In this document: one piece after another, positions 18,425 to 27,561 of the stretch | Layout: every line of letters begins with the position of its first letter | How positions within the stretch are numbered: the stretch's first letter is position 1 | NCBI RefSeq assembly: GCF_014656435.1 | Contig: NZ_BNCK01000001.1 | Location: 434,001 to 498,000 of the forward strand | Source: Thalassotalea marina | GTDB lineage: Bacteria; Pseudomonadota; Gammaproteobacteria; Enterobacterales; Alteromonadaceae | Length of the DNA stretch: 64,000 bases | Reading direction: 5' to 3' | Made by a program: the position numbers and the translations under genes | Notes under the pieces: generated by a model | What the model was told of the DNA's origin: nothing | Database searches by the model: none | The model's input: only the letters and a program-made list of their open reading frames with translations

Positions 18425-19450
18425 ATGCGTATTTTGGGTATTGAAACCTCTTGTGATGAAACGGGGATCGCCATTTATGATGAAGAGCAAGGCATTCTTG
18501 CGCATCGCCTTTATAGCCAAATTAAAGTGCATGCCGATTATGGTGGTGTAGTACCTGAATTGGCGTCGCGTGATCACGTTAGAAAAACCTTACCTTTGAT
18601 CAGAGAAGTTTTAGCTGAAGCTAATTTAACACCTAAAGATTTAGACGGTGTTGCTTATACATCTGGCCCTGGTTTAATTGGTGCGCTGCTTGTTGGCTGT
18701 TCTATTGGTCGCAGTTTAGCGTATGGCTGGAATATTCCAGCAGTGCCTGTTCATCATATGGAAGGTCATTTATTGGCGCCTATGTTGGAAGAGGATGTGC
18801 CTGAGTTTCCGTTTGTTGCTTTACTGGTTTCTGGTGGTCATACCCAGTTAGTGAGAGTAAACGGTATTGGTGAATATGAAATGTTGGGCGAGTCAGTAGA
18901 CGATGCTGCTGGTGAAGCCTTCGATAAAACCGCTAAGTTATTAGGTCTTGATTATCCTGGGGGCCCAGTTTTAGCCAAAATGGCAGAGTCGGGTACCAAG
19001 GGGCGCTATAAATTCCCAAGGCCAATGACAGATAGACCTGGTTTAGATTTTAGCTTCAGTGGGTTAAAAACCTTTGCTGCAAATACGATTAACAGCGCAA
19101 AAGAAAAGGGCGAGTTAGATGAACAAACGCATGCTGATATTGCCTATGCATTCCAAGAAGCTGTGGTTGATACACTCGCCATTAAGTGTCGCCGTGCGTT
19201 AGAGCAATGTCAGCTTAATCGACTAGTTATTGCCGGTGGTGTAAGTGCTAATACGGAACTAAGAACTAAACTAGCCGTTATCACCAAAAAGTTAGGTGGC
19301 CAAGTATATTACCCAAGACCTGAATTTTGTACGGATAATGGTGCGATGATTGCCTATGCAGGTATGCAAAGATTGAAAGCGGGCAATTTTGCTGACTTAT
19401 CTTTTAAAGCGACACCTCGTTGGCCGCTTGATACCTTACCGTCAATCTAA
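18425..19450 (+). CDS. tsaD: tRNA N6-adenosine threonylcarbamoyltransferase TsaD
   Basis: A 341-residue Kae1/TsaD protein that, with TsaB, TsaC and TsaE, makes t6A at position 37 of ANN-reading tRNAs. [19 protein letters not shown] is the family N-terminus; metal-binding HHMEGH is at about residues 110-115; [17 protein letters not shown] and the C-terminal [12 protein letters not shown] are all present. ATG 18425 is preferred over an in-frame ATG at 18407 because it matches the family start; neither has a strong binding site. It is divergent from rpsU, a widely conserved arrangement. Its stop overlaps that of the convergent plsY by four bases. Confidence 0.97.
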   Translation: MRILGIETSCDETGIAIYDEEQGILAHRLYSQIKVHADYGGVVPELASRDHVRKTLPLIREVLAEANLTPKDLDGVAYTSGPGLIGALLVGCSIGRSLAYGWNIPAVPVHHMEGHLLAPMLEEDVPEFPFVALLVSGGHTQLVRVNGIGEYEMLGESVDDAAGEAFDKTAKLLGLDYPGGPVLAKMAESGTKGRYKFPRPMTDRPGLDFSFSGLKTFAANTINSAKEKGELDEQTHADIAYAFQEAVVDTLAIKCRRALEQCQLNRLVIAGGVSANTELRTKLAVITKKLGGQVYYPRPEFCTDNGAMIAYAGMQRLKAGNFADLSFKATPRWPLDTLPSI

Positions 19451-20043
19451 CTCAGTTTTTTGTCAGTAATTTTTGGCTCGTTTCCTTGAATTAAGCGAGC
19501 CATATTATGCCTGTGCCTAACTAAAATAATAATGCTGAGCATCAGCACTGGATAAGTATAAACAGGCTTTAGTAGCCAAGTATAAAACGGTGCTAAACAA
19601 ACCGTGATAATGGCTGCCAAGCTAGAATATTTCGTTATTTTTGCGACGCTAAACCAAGTGATCACCAACAAAGCGCCTAAATCTAAGCCTATCGGCAATA
19701 AAGCTCCAAAAGCGGTGGCAACTGCTTTACCGCCTTTAAACTGAAAAAATATTGGGTACATGTGGCCAAGACAGGCCGCAATAGCAATAACGCCAAGATA
19801 AATAGGTTCAATACCTAAAAAATAAGCACCCCAAACAGGAATAGTGCCTTTTAGTACATCAAAGGCTAGTACGGAAAGTGCTGCAATTTTACCGCCTATT
19901 CGTAAGACGTTAGTTGCGCCGGGGTTGCCAGATCCTTTAGAACGTGGGTCAGGCAGTTGAAGTAGTCGACAGATCAAGATAGCACTTGATACTGAGCCCA
20001 TTAGGTAGGCAACTACTATCATTGCAAGTGTTAAAACCAACAT
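19447..20043 (-). CDS. plsY: Glycerol-3-phosphate acyltransferase PlsY
   Basis: A 198-residue inner-membrane enzyme that transfers the acyl group of acyl-phosphate to glycerol-3-phosphate, the first step of phospholipid synthesis. Five or so hydrophobic segments and the family motifs are visible: [13 protein letters not shown], then [20 protein letters not shown] (glycine-rich active-site loop), [18 protein letters not shown], and [12 protein letters not shown] near the end. Convergent with tsaD and divergent from folB, as in many gammaproteobacteria. Length and motifs are complete. Confidence 0.96.
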   Translation of the reverse strand: MLVLTLAMIVVAYLMGSVSSAILICRLLQLPDPRSKGSGNPGATNVLRIGGKIAALSVLAFDVLKGTIPVWGAYFLGIEPIYLGVIAIAACLGHMYPIFFQFKGGKAVATAFGALLPIGLDLGALLVITWFSVAKITKYSSLAAIITVCLAPFYTWLLKPVYTYPVLMLSIIILVRHRHNMARLIQGNEPKITDKKLS

Positions 20044-20192
20044 TTACAGCCAAATCCGTCTTGATCATTCTAAGTTGTTGTCATTGTAGCCTTTCGTCAA
20101 AGCAATTGAAATAATCAATAGCGATATGCTAGTTTTTCTAAGCCTGTACAGGTAAACTCGCCAATAATTTTTACAACAATAAAGCACGTTTC

Positions 20193-20549
20193 ATGGATAA
20201 AGTTTTTATTCAGGGGTTATCAATTCAAACCACTATTGGTTTTTTCGCTTGGGAAAAAGAGATCAAACAGACTTTGGTCATAGATCTAGAAATGGGGTGG
20301 GACACTTCTATTGCCGCTAAAAATGATGAGCTGGCAAAAACACTAGATTATGCCGACATTTCTCAACAAATTGACACGTTTGCCAATGATAATCCTGTCG
20401 ATTTATTGGAAACGTTAGCGGAAAGAATGGCGGCATTTTTAATGACAACATACGCCATACCATGGTTAAAACTTAGAATTAATAAACCAACCGCTGTGCA
20501 CAATGCAGTGTCAGTTGGTGTTGAAATTGAACGTGGTGTGAAGGCTTAA
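20193..20549 (+). CDS. folB: Dihydroneopterin aldolase
   Basis: A 118-residue FolB, which splits 7,8-dihydroneopterin into 6-hydroxymethyl-dihydropterin and glycolaldehyde in folate synthesis. MDKVFIQGLSIQTTIGFFAW carries the conserved start and IG-x-x-x-W/E stretch; KTLDYADISQQI and LLETLAERMA contain the substrate-binding and catalytic region; VSVGVEIER closes it. The last base of its stop codon is the first of the folK ATG (20549), so FolB and the next enzyme in the pathway are translationally coupled. Confidence 0.95.
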   Translation: MDKVFIQGLSIQTTIGFFAWEKEIKQTLVIDLEMGWDTSIAAKNDELAKTLDYADISQQIDTFANDNPVDLLETLAERMAAFLMTTYAIPWLKLRINKPTAVHNAVSVGVEIERGVKA

Positions 20550-21061
20550 TGGCAACGATTTATTTGTCGTTAGGCAGTAATGTTGATCGCGAAGCAAGTA
20601 TTAATGCCTGCCTAACTTCTTTACATAAAGCCTTTGGATCAATAGAGCTGTCATCGTTGTTTGATAGTTCTTCGGTTGGTTTTGAAGGTACCGACTTTTA
20701 CAACATGGTCGTTAAAGTTGAAACCACAATGGCTTTAGAGGCACTTGTGGTTTTTTTACGTGAAATGGAATACGCCCATGGTCGTGAGCCAGACGCCAAA
20801 AAGTTTAGCCCGCGCACGATAGACATTGATCTGCTGCTTTATGATGACGTTATTTGTGATTCACCAGCTCAGTTGCCCCGTGATGAAATCACTTTTAACG
20901 CTTTTGTTTTGTGGCCTCTTTCAGAACTGGCGGCAGAGCAGAAACATCCTGTCAACGGCAAAACTTATGGCGATATGTGGGCGGCATTTGATAAATCTTC
21001 ACAACAATTAACAAAAATCCCATTAACTTGGACAGTACCTAAGGAAGTTAAACATTTATGA
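20549..21061 (+). CDS. folK: 6-hydroxymethyl-dihydropterin pyrophosphokinase
   Basis: A 170-residue FolK (HPPK), which moves a pyrophosphate from ATP onto hydroxymethyl-dihydropterin, directly after the FolB step. MATIYLSLGSNVDREASI is the family start; GFEGTDFYNMVVKVET, EYAHGREPDAKKFSPRTIDI and DIDLLLYDD carry the ATP/Mg and pterin-binding residues. It is a little longer at the C-terminus than E. coli FolK. Its start overlaps the folB stop by one base and its stop overlaps the uppP start (ATGA), so the three genes form a tight operon. Confidence 0.95.
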   Translation: MATIYLSLGSNVDREASINACLTSLHKAFGSIELSSLFDSSSVGFEGTDFYNMVVKVETTMALEALVVFLREMEYAHGREPDAKKFSPRTIDIDLLLYDDVICDSPAQLPRDEITFNAFVLWPLSELAAEQKHPVNGKTYGDMWAAFDKSSQQLTKIPLTWTVPKEVKHL

Positions 21062-21873
21062 GTTTTATGGAAATATTTTTACTTGCGTTGATACAAGGGC
21101 TCACAGAGTTTTTACCAATATCGAGCTCGGCGCATTTAATTCTGCCATCAGCGTTACTCGGCTGGGCTGATCAAGGGCAAGACTTTGACGTGGCAGTGCA
21201 TGTTGGCACATTGTTGGCGGTGGTACTATATTTTCGCAAAGAAGTGGGCGCGATGGCGGTGGCCTGGTTTGGCACTTTAGGTGTAGGCCCTGGTAAACAT
21301 GACAAAAGCTCATTTGACGGCAAGCTAGCATGGTGGATTTTATTTGCTTCAATTCCTTTAGGGCTAGTCGGCTTTTTAGGGGCTGATTTTATTGAAAGCC
21401 ATCTACGTAGTGTTGCCGTGATTGCTGCAACAACAATTGTTTTTGGTTTGTTACTCGGTTTTGCCGATATCATAGCTAAAGAAAATGTTACCGTTGAGCA
21501 ATTAGGTTTAAAAGGTGCGTTACTGATTGGCGTATCGCAAGCGATAGCGCTTATCCCTGGTACATCTCGCTCAGGTATTACCATGACAACGGGAATGATG
21601 TTGGGCTTGAGCAAAGAAAACGCTGCGCGTTTTTCATTTCTACTTTCTATCCCAGGCATCATGATGCCGGGCGGATACCTGACTTATAAGTTGGTGAGTA
21701 CAGCTGAATCTGTTGATTGGCAAGTATTAGGCCTAGGCAGCGTTTTGGCGTTTATTAGCGCGTATGCTTGTATTCACTATTTCCTTATTATTGTAAGTCG
21801 CCTTGGCATGATGCCATTTGTTATTTACCGACTGATACTCGGTGCAATCCTCGTTTGGTTTATTATGAACTAG
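21058..21873 (+). CDS. uppP: Undecaprenyl-diphosphate phosphatase
   Basis: A 271-residue polytopic membrane enzyme (also called BacA) that recycles undecaprenyl diphosphate to the monophosphate carrier for cell-wall and O-antigen synthesis. The two conserved motifs are clear: LALIQGLTEFLPISSSAHLI near the start and SQAIALIPGTSRSGITMTTG in the second half. About eight membrane segments. The start ATG overlaps the folK stop, so it is in the folB-folK-uppP unit; a terminator lies 83 bases downstream. Confidence 0.96.
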   Translation: MSFMEIFLLALIQGLTEFLPISSSAHLILPSALLGWADQGQDFDVAVHVGTLLAVVLYFRKEVGAMAVAWFGTLGVGPGKHDKSSFDGKLAWWILFASIPLGLVGFLGADFIESHLRSVAVIAATTIVFGLLLGFADIIAKENVTVEQLGLKGALLIGVSQAIALIPGTSRSGITMTTGMMLGLSKENAARFSFLLSIPGIMMPGGYLTYKLVSTAESVDWQVLGLGSVLAFISAYACIHYFLIIVSRLGMMPFVIYRLILGAILVWFIMN

Positions 21874-21955
21874 AACTTTAAGAAACTGCTAAGTTTATGT
21901 TTTATTTGACTTAGTGCTGTTTCTTATTCAAATCTGAGGTTAAATAGTTTTAATG

Positions 21956-21986
21956 AAGCCAGTGAGTCAAATCACTGGCTTTTTTG
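21956..21986 (+). terminator. Terminator of the folB-folK-uppP operon
   Basis: AAGCCAGTGA (21956-21965) and TCACTGGCTT (21972-21981) form a ten-base perfect stem with a six-base loop, followed by a T run. Confidence 0.88.
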
Positions 21987-22050
21987 ATCAAACAATAAAA
22001 ACCTTTCGTATCTAGCACTAATAAAAATGTTGTAGTTTTGCTGTGTTGAA

Positions 22051-22067
22051 GTTTACGTAAACGTCAA
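22051..22067. promoter_or_regulatory. Possible LiuR/MerR-type operator upstream of the acyl-CoA dehydrogenase
   Basis: GTTTACGTAAACGTCAA at 22051 contains the palindrome GTTTACGTAAAC. From memory it resembles the site of LiuR, a MerR-type regulator of branched-chain amino acid breakdown in Alteromonadales. It lies 84 bases before the acyl-CoA dehydrogenase start. The identification is tentative. Confidence 0.4.
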
Positions 22068-22151
22068 ATTAGTAGGTGTTTAATGCAACAAGTTTGTATA
22101 GAATAACTGCAACACTTATCGCACAACACATAATGAACAACGGGTAGTGAC

Positions 22152-23309
22152 ATGAATTTATCGCTGACTGAAGAGCAAATGATGATTCAAGACATGGCAA
22201 AGAAATTTGCTGAGTCGGAATTAGCGCCAGTAGCTGCACATTTAGATGAAACACAAGATCAAACCATATTCTTAGATAATTTAGCCAAGTTGACTGAACT
22301 AGGGTTTATGGGATTAAACATAAAGGCTGAGTACGGTGGAGTAGAAGCTGGTACGGTTGCGTTTAGTTTAGCAATTACTGAACTTGCAAAAGCTTGTGCT
22401 TCAACGGCGGTGACAACGTCTGTTACCAATATGGTGGCAGAGGTCATTCAAGCAGTAGGTAATGAAGATCAAAAGCAAAACTATTTGCCAAAAATTTGTG
22501 GTGGTGAATATCGTGCCGGTGGCTTTTGTTTAACGGAAAATACCGCGGGTTCTGATCCAGCAGGAATGAAAACAACTGCGACAAAAGACGGCGACTATTA
22601 TGTTATTAATGGCAGTAAACTATATATCACCAGTGGTACTTTTGCTGATGTGTTTGTTGTTTGGGCTGTAACCGATCCACAAGCGAAAAAAGGTAAAGGC
22701 ATTTCGTGTTTTATTGTTGAATCAGGAACGCCTGGTATGACAATTGGTAAAACTGAAGACAAAATGGGTCAAAAAGCTTCACCAACTAACGAAGTGCATT
22801 TTGAAAACTGCCGCGTGCCAGCTAGCGCAATGTTAGGTGAAGAAAACAAAGGTTTTGCTTTAGCCGTTGGTGAATTAGCGGGTGGTCGTATTGGTATCGG
22901 TTCTTTGGCGTTAGGGGTTGGATTAGCTGCTATGGATTATGCACGTGCCTATTTAACTGAGCGCAAACAATTTGACCAACCACTAGCAAACTTCCAAGGT
23001 TTACAGTGGAAATTAGCCGAGCGTTATACAGAACTAGAAGCTGCACGTTTGTTATTAATGCAGGCAGCTTATACCAAAGAGCAAGGTTTACCGTTTGGCA
23101 AACAAGCATCAATGGCGAAGTTATTTGCCGCTGAAAAAGCAAATGTTGCTTGTTATGACGCGTTACAAATGATGGGTGGTGCTGGTTATATCAAAGAATA
23201 CCCACTTGAGCGCTTTGCTCGTGATGTACGTGTTACTTCTATTTATGAAGGTACCAGCGAAATTCAAAAGGTGATTATTGCCAGAGCATTATTAAGCGAA
23301 GTGCAATAA
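22152..23309 (+). CDS. Acyl-CoA dehydrogenase
   Basis: A 385-residue FAD-dependent acyl-CoA dehydrogenase that introduces the alpha-beta double bond in acyl-CoA and passes electrons to ETF. The N-terminal helical domain begins MNLSLTEEQMMIQDMAKKFA; the middle domain has FCLTENTAGSDPAGM; the C-terminal part has the signature QMMGGAGYIKEYPLERFARD and VTSIYEGTSEIQKVIIAR, with the expected catalytic Glu in YEGTSE. Short/branched-chain or medium-chain specificity cannot be told. No other beta-oxidation gene is adjacent. A palindrome upstream at 22051 may be a regulator site for branched-chain or fatty acid catabolism. Confidence 0.93.
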   Translation: MNLSLTEEQMMIQDMAKKFAESELAPVAAHLDETQDQTIFLDNLAKLTELGFMGLNIKAEYGGVEAGTVAFSLAITELAKACASTAVTTSVTNMVAEVIQAVGNEDQKQNYLPKICGGEYRAGGFCLTENTAGSDPAGMKTTATKDGDYYVINGSKLYITSGTFADVFVVWAVTDPQAKKGKGISCFIVESGTPGMTIGKTEDKMGQKASPTNEVHFENCRVPASAMLGEENKGFALAVGELAGGRIGIGSLALGVGLAAMDYARAYLTERKQFDQPLANFQGLQWKLAERYTELEAARLLLMQAAYTKEQGLPFGKQASMAKLFAAEKANVACYDALQMMGGAGYIKEYPLERFARDVRVTSIYEGTSEIQKVIIARALLSEVQ

Positions 23310-23487
23310 CCCTTAGCTACATACCAACTGCATTTAGTTAGAGCATGTTTTGTCACGTGCTCTAACAAATCTCTACCTTTATTTCCTACACTAAACCTCA
23401 TTAAATAAAAGACTTGTAATCACAAGCAAGTGCCCCAATTATTTAGCTTATCTGTTGTTTAAAACACCCAGTTTAAGAGGATAAAAC

Positions 23488-24336
23488 GTGTCAAATCCTG
23501 CCATTGCGATCAATATGGAAAATTTCCAAAACATTATTTTGGAAGACTCAAAAGAAAAATTGGTACTTGTCGCTTTTTGGGCTGATCAAGTGCCTGAAAG
23601 TGTTGAATTAAGAGATAAACTTACAGCGCGAGTAGCAGGTGCAGAGCAACATGTTCTGATGACAACCTTAGATTGCGCTGTTGAACAGCAAATTGCTATG
23701 CAGTTTGGCATTCAAGGTTTACCAACGGCTATTTTAGTTAAAGATGGTCAGCCTATTGATGGTATTTCTGGCCCACAAACAGATGAAAGTATCGAAGCAT
23801 TTATTGGTAAGCATTTACCTAAAGTAGAAGATGGCTTGTTAACTCAAGCTAAAGAATTGTTAACACAAGGGCAAGTAAACGAAGCTTATACTGTTATTGT
23901 TAAAGCCTATGAGTTAGCAAATGAAAGAGCAGATATAAAGTTTGTATTAATTGATGTATTGCTACAATTAGGTAAATTAGAAGACGCACAAGCGTTGCTT
24001 GAAACTATCAAAATGGTTGATCAAAACAGCGACTATGCAGCGCTAGTTGCCAAGTTAGAGTTAGCCACGCAAGCGGCTGATTCACCAGAAATCCAAGCGC
24101 TAGAACAAGCACTTGAAGCAGATCCGGATAATCGAGAGCTACAGCAAAAGTTAGCTGCACAATACAACCAAGTTAATCGTAATGAAGAAGCGTTAACCAT
24201 TTTGTTTAGGCTAGTGCAATCTGATAGAACTGATACTGATAGTAAGCAATTACTACTAGATGTACTTAAAGCCTTACCTGATGGCGACCCTCTAGCGACA
24301 AAATTCCGCAGAAAGCTCTACACACTGATGTATTAA
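23488..24336 (+). CDS. cnoX: Thioredoxin-like co-chaperone CnoX (YbbN)
   Basis: A 282-residue protein with an N-terminal thioredoxin fold (about 8-112) and C-terminal tetratricopeptide-like helices (about 120-280, QALEQALEADPDNRELQQKL). The thioredoxin active site CxxC is replaced by a WADQVPES stretch with no cysteine, so it cannot work as a disulfide reductase; E. coli CnoX likewise lacks a redox-active pair and acts as a holdase that passes clients to GroEL and DnaK. GTG start with GAGG upstream. Single gene with its own terminator. The second active-site Cys position of E. coli CnoX also appears to be missing. Confidence 0.9.
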   Translation: MSNPAIAINMENFQNIILEDSKEKLVLVAFWADQVPESVELRDKLTARVAGAEQHVLMTTLDCAVEQQIAMQFGIQGLPTAILVKDGQPIDGISGPQTDESIEAFIGKHLPKVEDGLLTQAKELLTQGQVNEAYTVIVKAYELANERADIKFVLIDVLLQLGKLEDAQALLETIKMVDQNSDYAALVAKLELATQAADSPEIQALEQALEADPDNRELQQKLAAQYNQVNRNEEALTILFRLVQSDRTDTDSKQLLLDVLKALPDGDPLATKFRRKLYTLMY

Positions 24337-24359
24337 ACGCGTAAACTGAAAGCATACGA

Positions 24360-24392
24360 AACCCTTATGGAGATAAACGTAAGGGTTTTTTG
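24360..24392 (+). terminator. Terminator after cnoX
   Basis: AACCCTTA (24360-24367) pairs with TAAGGGTT (24380-24387) around a 12-base loop, followed by a T run. Confidence 0.8.
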
Positions 24393-24750
24393 TTTAAGGT
24401 TCTTTATGTTTTCACAAAAGTGTATGCATAAATGTTTGCGTTATTGATTACATAGCGTGTTATCGATTTATTAAGTTCATCGACCGCATTTATTATGTAT
24501 GTCAACACAGCAATTGTTAAGCTTAAGCCTTTAATGAAAAATCGTTTTACGCTGTGTAACACCCCCTCTTGAGAACAAAGTTGTATTCACTGGTACAGAG
24601 CGTCATGATCTCAATAAGTTAATCATATTACAGCTCTGTGTTTTGGGCATCGGCCAAAAGCAAGTCGTTAATTAGATGCTTATTGATACAAACTGTCACT
24701 TTAATAAGAACTTGCTACAAGTCTTTTTATGAAAGGAATGTGTGTAAAAA
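24393..24750. other. Gene-free stretch between cnoX and the DUF885 lipoprotein
   Basis: No supported gene. Contains a loose inverted repeat CAGAGC (24596) / GCTCTG (24633) and several AT-rich segments that could hold the promoter of the downstream gene. No RNA gene was recognised. Confidence 0.5.
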
Positions 24751-26532
24751 ATGTTATCTAAAACTCGCCCCCTCATTGCGGCATCTTTTATTATGCTTGG
24801 TGTTTCAGCATGTCAAAACACCGCACCAGTAGAATCAGTGGTTAGCCAGTCTGTTAATGAGACAGCTGAAGACAAAAAACTTAGTCAACTGATTGATCGA
24901 GAATGGAAATTCAGAACGTCTGCAGATAAAAAAGATAAAGACGCTGCGAAAAAGCTGTCTGATTTATCTCCTGAGTACTTAGCTGCTCAAAATGCTAAAC
25001 GTGTAGAGCTGTTAAAAGACGCAAAAGCGATTAACCAAAGTAAGCTATCTGCTGAGCAGAAAATCAATGCACAAATTTTGATTTATCAACTGCAAAACTC
25101 AGTGGATAACTATCGATTTAAAGCACATCAAATTCCTTTGACGTCAGAAAGTGGCTTTCATGCTTATATTGCTAGCATGGCCAAAGGTAATTTTAAAACA
25201 GAAACTGCCTACGAGAACTATATTGCTAAGTTAGGTGCATTACCAAAATACTTTGATCAGCAAACCTCGTGGCTAAAAGAAGGCTTAGCGGTAGGAAATA
25301 CGCCTGCTCAAGTGGTACTTAAAGGTTTTGAACAAAGCATTGAAGCGTTTTTAGTTCCAGCAGAAGAAAGTGTTTACTTTAAACCATTTACCACCTTCCC
25401 TGATAACATACCTGCTGACACTCAGGAAAAGCTTAAAGCTGCTGGCTTAGCACAGGTTAAAAATAGTGTATTGCCAAGTTACCAAAAGTTTTATGACTTT
25501 ATGGTTAACGAATACATTCCAAATGCACGTAAAGAAATTGCAGCTTATGAACTGCCAGATGGTAAAGCGTTTTATCAAAACCGCGTTCGCTATTTTACTA
25601 CGCTTGATATGACACCAGAGCAAGTGCATGAATTAGGTTTAAAAGAAGTAAAACGTATTCGAGCAGAGATGGAAACTATTATTGAAGAGTTGGAATTTGA
25701 CGGCTCATTCAGTGATTTCCTTCACTACTTGCGCACCGATCCAAAGTTTTATGCAACGTCAGCAGAAGAGTTGCTAAAAGAAGCGTCATTTATCGCGAAA
25801 AAGGCCGACGCTGTACTACCTAAATATTTTGGCTTACTGCCACGTAAACCATACGGGATAGTGCCAGTACCAGCTGAAATAGCACCAAAATATACTACTG
25901 GCCGTTACAGTGGTGCCAGCCGTGATGATCAAGCTGGCTTTTATTGGGTAAATACCTATGCATTAGATAAACGCCCATTATATGAATTAGAAGCGCTTAC
26001 TTTGCATGAAGCGGTACCAGGTCACCACTTACAAATATCTTTAAACAAAGAGCTAGATCATTTACCTAATTTTAGACGTTATAGTTACATTTCGGCCTTT
26101 GGTGAAGGTTGGGGACTATATGCAGAATACTTAGGCTTAGAAGCGGGTTTTTATAAGGATCCCTACAGCAACTTTGGCCGTTTAACATATGAAATGTGGC
26201 GTGCTGCCCGCTTAGTTGTTGACACTGGTATGCATGCGATGGGTTGGACTCGTCAGCAAGCGTTAGACTTTATGGCTGGTAATACGGCTTTATCACTGCA
26301 TAACGTAACGACGGAAATTGATCGTTATATCTCTTGGCCAGGACAGGCACTGTCGTACAAAATTGGTGAATTGACCATTAAACGTTTACGCAAAAAAGCG
26401 GAACAAGAGCTGGGCGAGAAATTTGATATTCGAGCATTTCACGATGCGGTATTGGCCAATGGCGCGATACCACTGAAAGTGTTAGAGCTGAAAATTGAAG
26501 AATTTATTGCTAAAGAAAAAGCAAAAAAATAG
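24751..26532 (+). CDS. DUF885-family lipoprotein (putative zinc peptidase-like)
   Basis: A 593-residue lipoprotein (signal MLSKTRPLIAASFIMLGVSA then Cys) of the DUF885 family. The key feature is LTLHEAVPGHHLQISL (about residues 423-438), an HExxxGHH-like metal-binding stretch, followed by YISAFGEGWGLYAEYLG, where a Glu could be a third metal ligand. The remaining sequence is mostly helical, as in gluzincin-like peptidases. Enzymatic work on the family is scant and the substrate is unknown; periplasmic peptidase is the best guess. It is a single gene ending in a terminator shared with the convergent msrA. Confidence 0.9.
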   Translation: MLSKTRPLIAASFIMLGVSACQNTAPVESVVSQSVNETAEDKKLSQLIDREWKFRTSADKKDKDAAKKLSDLSPEYLAAQNAKRVELLKDAKAINQSKLSAEQKINAQILIYQLQNSVDNYRFKAHQIPLTSESGFHAYIASMAKGNFKTETAYENYIAKLGALPKYFDQQTSWLKEGLAVGNTPAQVVLKGFEQSIEAFLVPAEESVYFKPFTTFPDNIPADTQEKLKAAGLAQVKNSVLPSYQKFYDFMVNEYIPNARKEIAAYELPDGKAFYQNRVRYFTTLDMTPEQVHELGLKEVKRIRAEMETIIEELEFDGSFSDFLHYLRTDPKFYATSAEELLKEASFIAKKADAVLPKYFGLLPRKPYGIVPVPAEIAPKYTTGRYSGASRDDQAGFYWVNTYALDKRPLYELEALTLHEAVPGHHLQISLNKELDHLPNFRRYSYISAFGEGWGLYAEYLGLEAGFYKDPYSNFGRLTYEMWRAARLVVDTGMHAMGWTRQQALDFMAGNTALSLHNVTTEIDRYISWPGQALSYKIGELTIKRLRKKAEQELGEKFDIRAFHDAVLANGAIPLKVLELKIEEFIAKEKAKK

Positions 26533-26537
26533 CTAAC

Positions 26538-26564
26538 AAAAAGCCCACAAAAGTGGGCTTTTTT
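26538..26564. terminator. Bidirectional terminator between the DUF885 gene and msrA
   Basis: AAGCCCAC (26541-26548) and GTGGGCTT (26553-26560) form a stem with AAAA loop, flanked by A's upstream and T's downstream, so it can work in both directions between convergent genes. Confidence 0.85.
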
Positions 26565-26585
26565 ATGATCTGATTTCTGTGTTGC

Positions 26586-27125
26586 TTATTTTAACTTCTC
26601 AGCAAATTTCTTCTTAAATTTAGCTAGTTTTGGTGAAACAACGGCCTGACAATATTGGTTTTCAGGGTTATTGTTAAAATATTCTTGGTGATAATCTTCG
26701 CCGCAGTAAAACGTCGCCAATGGACTAACTTCAGTGATGATGGCATCAGGCCAAGTATTGTCATCTGTCATTTCTTGAATAATCTCTAGCGCAGCTTTTT
26801 GCTGGCTTTGATCATGGAAAAAGATAGCAGAGCGGTATTGTGTGCCAATATCATTGCCTTGGCGGTTTAGCTGAGTTGGATCATGCAGAGCAAAAAATAT
26901 TTCTAAAATATCGCGGTAGGTGATTAGCTCTGGATTAAAGGTTAATTGTACAACCTCAGCGTGGCCGGTATTGCCTTCGCACACGGCCTTGTAGGTTGGG
27001 TTTTCAGTGTGTCCACCCATATACCCTGATTCTGCTTTAACAATACCTTGTAGGCTATTAAACGCCGCTTCAATACACCAAAAACAACCGCCAGCTAAGG
27101 TTGCTTGTGCTAATGTTGAACTCAT
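26586..27125 (-). CDS. msrA: Peptide methionine (S)-S-oxide reductase MsrA
   Basis: A 179-residue MsrA that repairs the S form of methionine sulfoxide in proteins. The active-site motif GGCFWCIEAAF is near residue 15 with the nucleophilic Cys in GCFWC; GHTENPTYKAVCEGNTGHAEVVQ and GTQYRSAIF are also typical, and NQYCQAVVSPK near the end holds the likely recycling Cys. ATG 27125 (MSSTLAQATL) is chosen; an upstream in-frame TTG at 27140 would add five residues but places GGGA inside the coding region. The upstream side is occupied by a MITE-like repeat that starts 33 bases away. Confidence 0.95.
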   Translation of the reverse strand: MSSTLAQATLAGGCFWCIEAAFNSLQGIVKAESGYMGGHTENPTYKAVCEGNTGHAEVVQLTFNPELITYRDILEIFFALHDPTQLNRQGNDIGTQYRSAIFFHDQSQQKAALEIIQEMTDDNTWPDAIITEVSPLATFYCGEDYHQEYFNNNPENQYCQAVVSPKLAKFKKKFAEKLK

Positions 27126-27157
27126 TTGATTTATTCCCAAGTAATGGTGGCAAGATT

Positions 27158-27470
27158 ATACCAATCCGTATAAGAGATTGCTCACTTAGCGAGAGTTTAA
27201 AGGCTTAGATGCAAGGCATTGATTGCAAAGAATGGTTATTCAGGAGAACGTGCTCCTGCGTTCTCTCATAAGCTACATCCCTGTAGCGTCCTTATTAAAA
27301 TCAATAACACAGCATATAAGCCTTTAAAGCTCGCCCTATGGGAATGCATGGTCAACATGATAACTGCACAAAATAAGCTTAATGTAGAACAACTATATCT
27401 TCACTTATTTCATTTGTTCTAATGCCGTCCATACCATTCTAAGTGGGTAATTCTTTATGCGGATCGGTAT
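27158..27470. mobile_element. MITE-like palindromic element, 313 bp, non-coding
   Basis: The ends are a 32-base imperfect inverted repeat: 27158-27189 starts ATACCAATCCGTATAA and 27439-27470 reads, reverse complemented, ATACCGATCCGCATAA; about 25 of 32 positions agree. Inside it a second inverted pair links GCGAGAGTTTAAAGGC (27189 on) with TAAGCCTTTAAAGCTCGC (27317 on), and smaller hairpins occur (GAGAACG/CGTTCTC at 27244/27259; CTACA/TGTAG nearby). There is no transposase. It resembles repeats scattered through Alteromonadales genomes. A short open frame within it (27219-27422) looks incidental. Target-site duplication could not be defined. Confidence 0.75.
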
Positions 27471-27561
27471 TATATATTGGAACGGGAAAAGGACAAAATG
27501 CTTCGTGCTTGGTTTAATAAACTGGCTAGCGCTCAGGGTTGAACGCTAGCCGAGTGAACAG

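Noticed and set aside
18217-18444. 75-codon open frame in the rpsU-tsaD gap
   Set aside because: Overlaps the tsaD start and the rpsU promoter region on the opposite sense; no protein-like features.
24596-24638. Possible small RNA hairpin between cnoX and the DUF885 gene
   Set aside because: Stem of six bases only and no terminator-like T run after it.
27219-27422. 67-codon open frame inside the MITE-like element
   Set aside because: It lies wholly within a nested palindrome with hairpins, has no ribosome binding site and no protein-like pattern.
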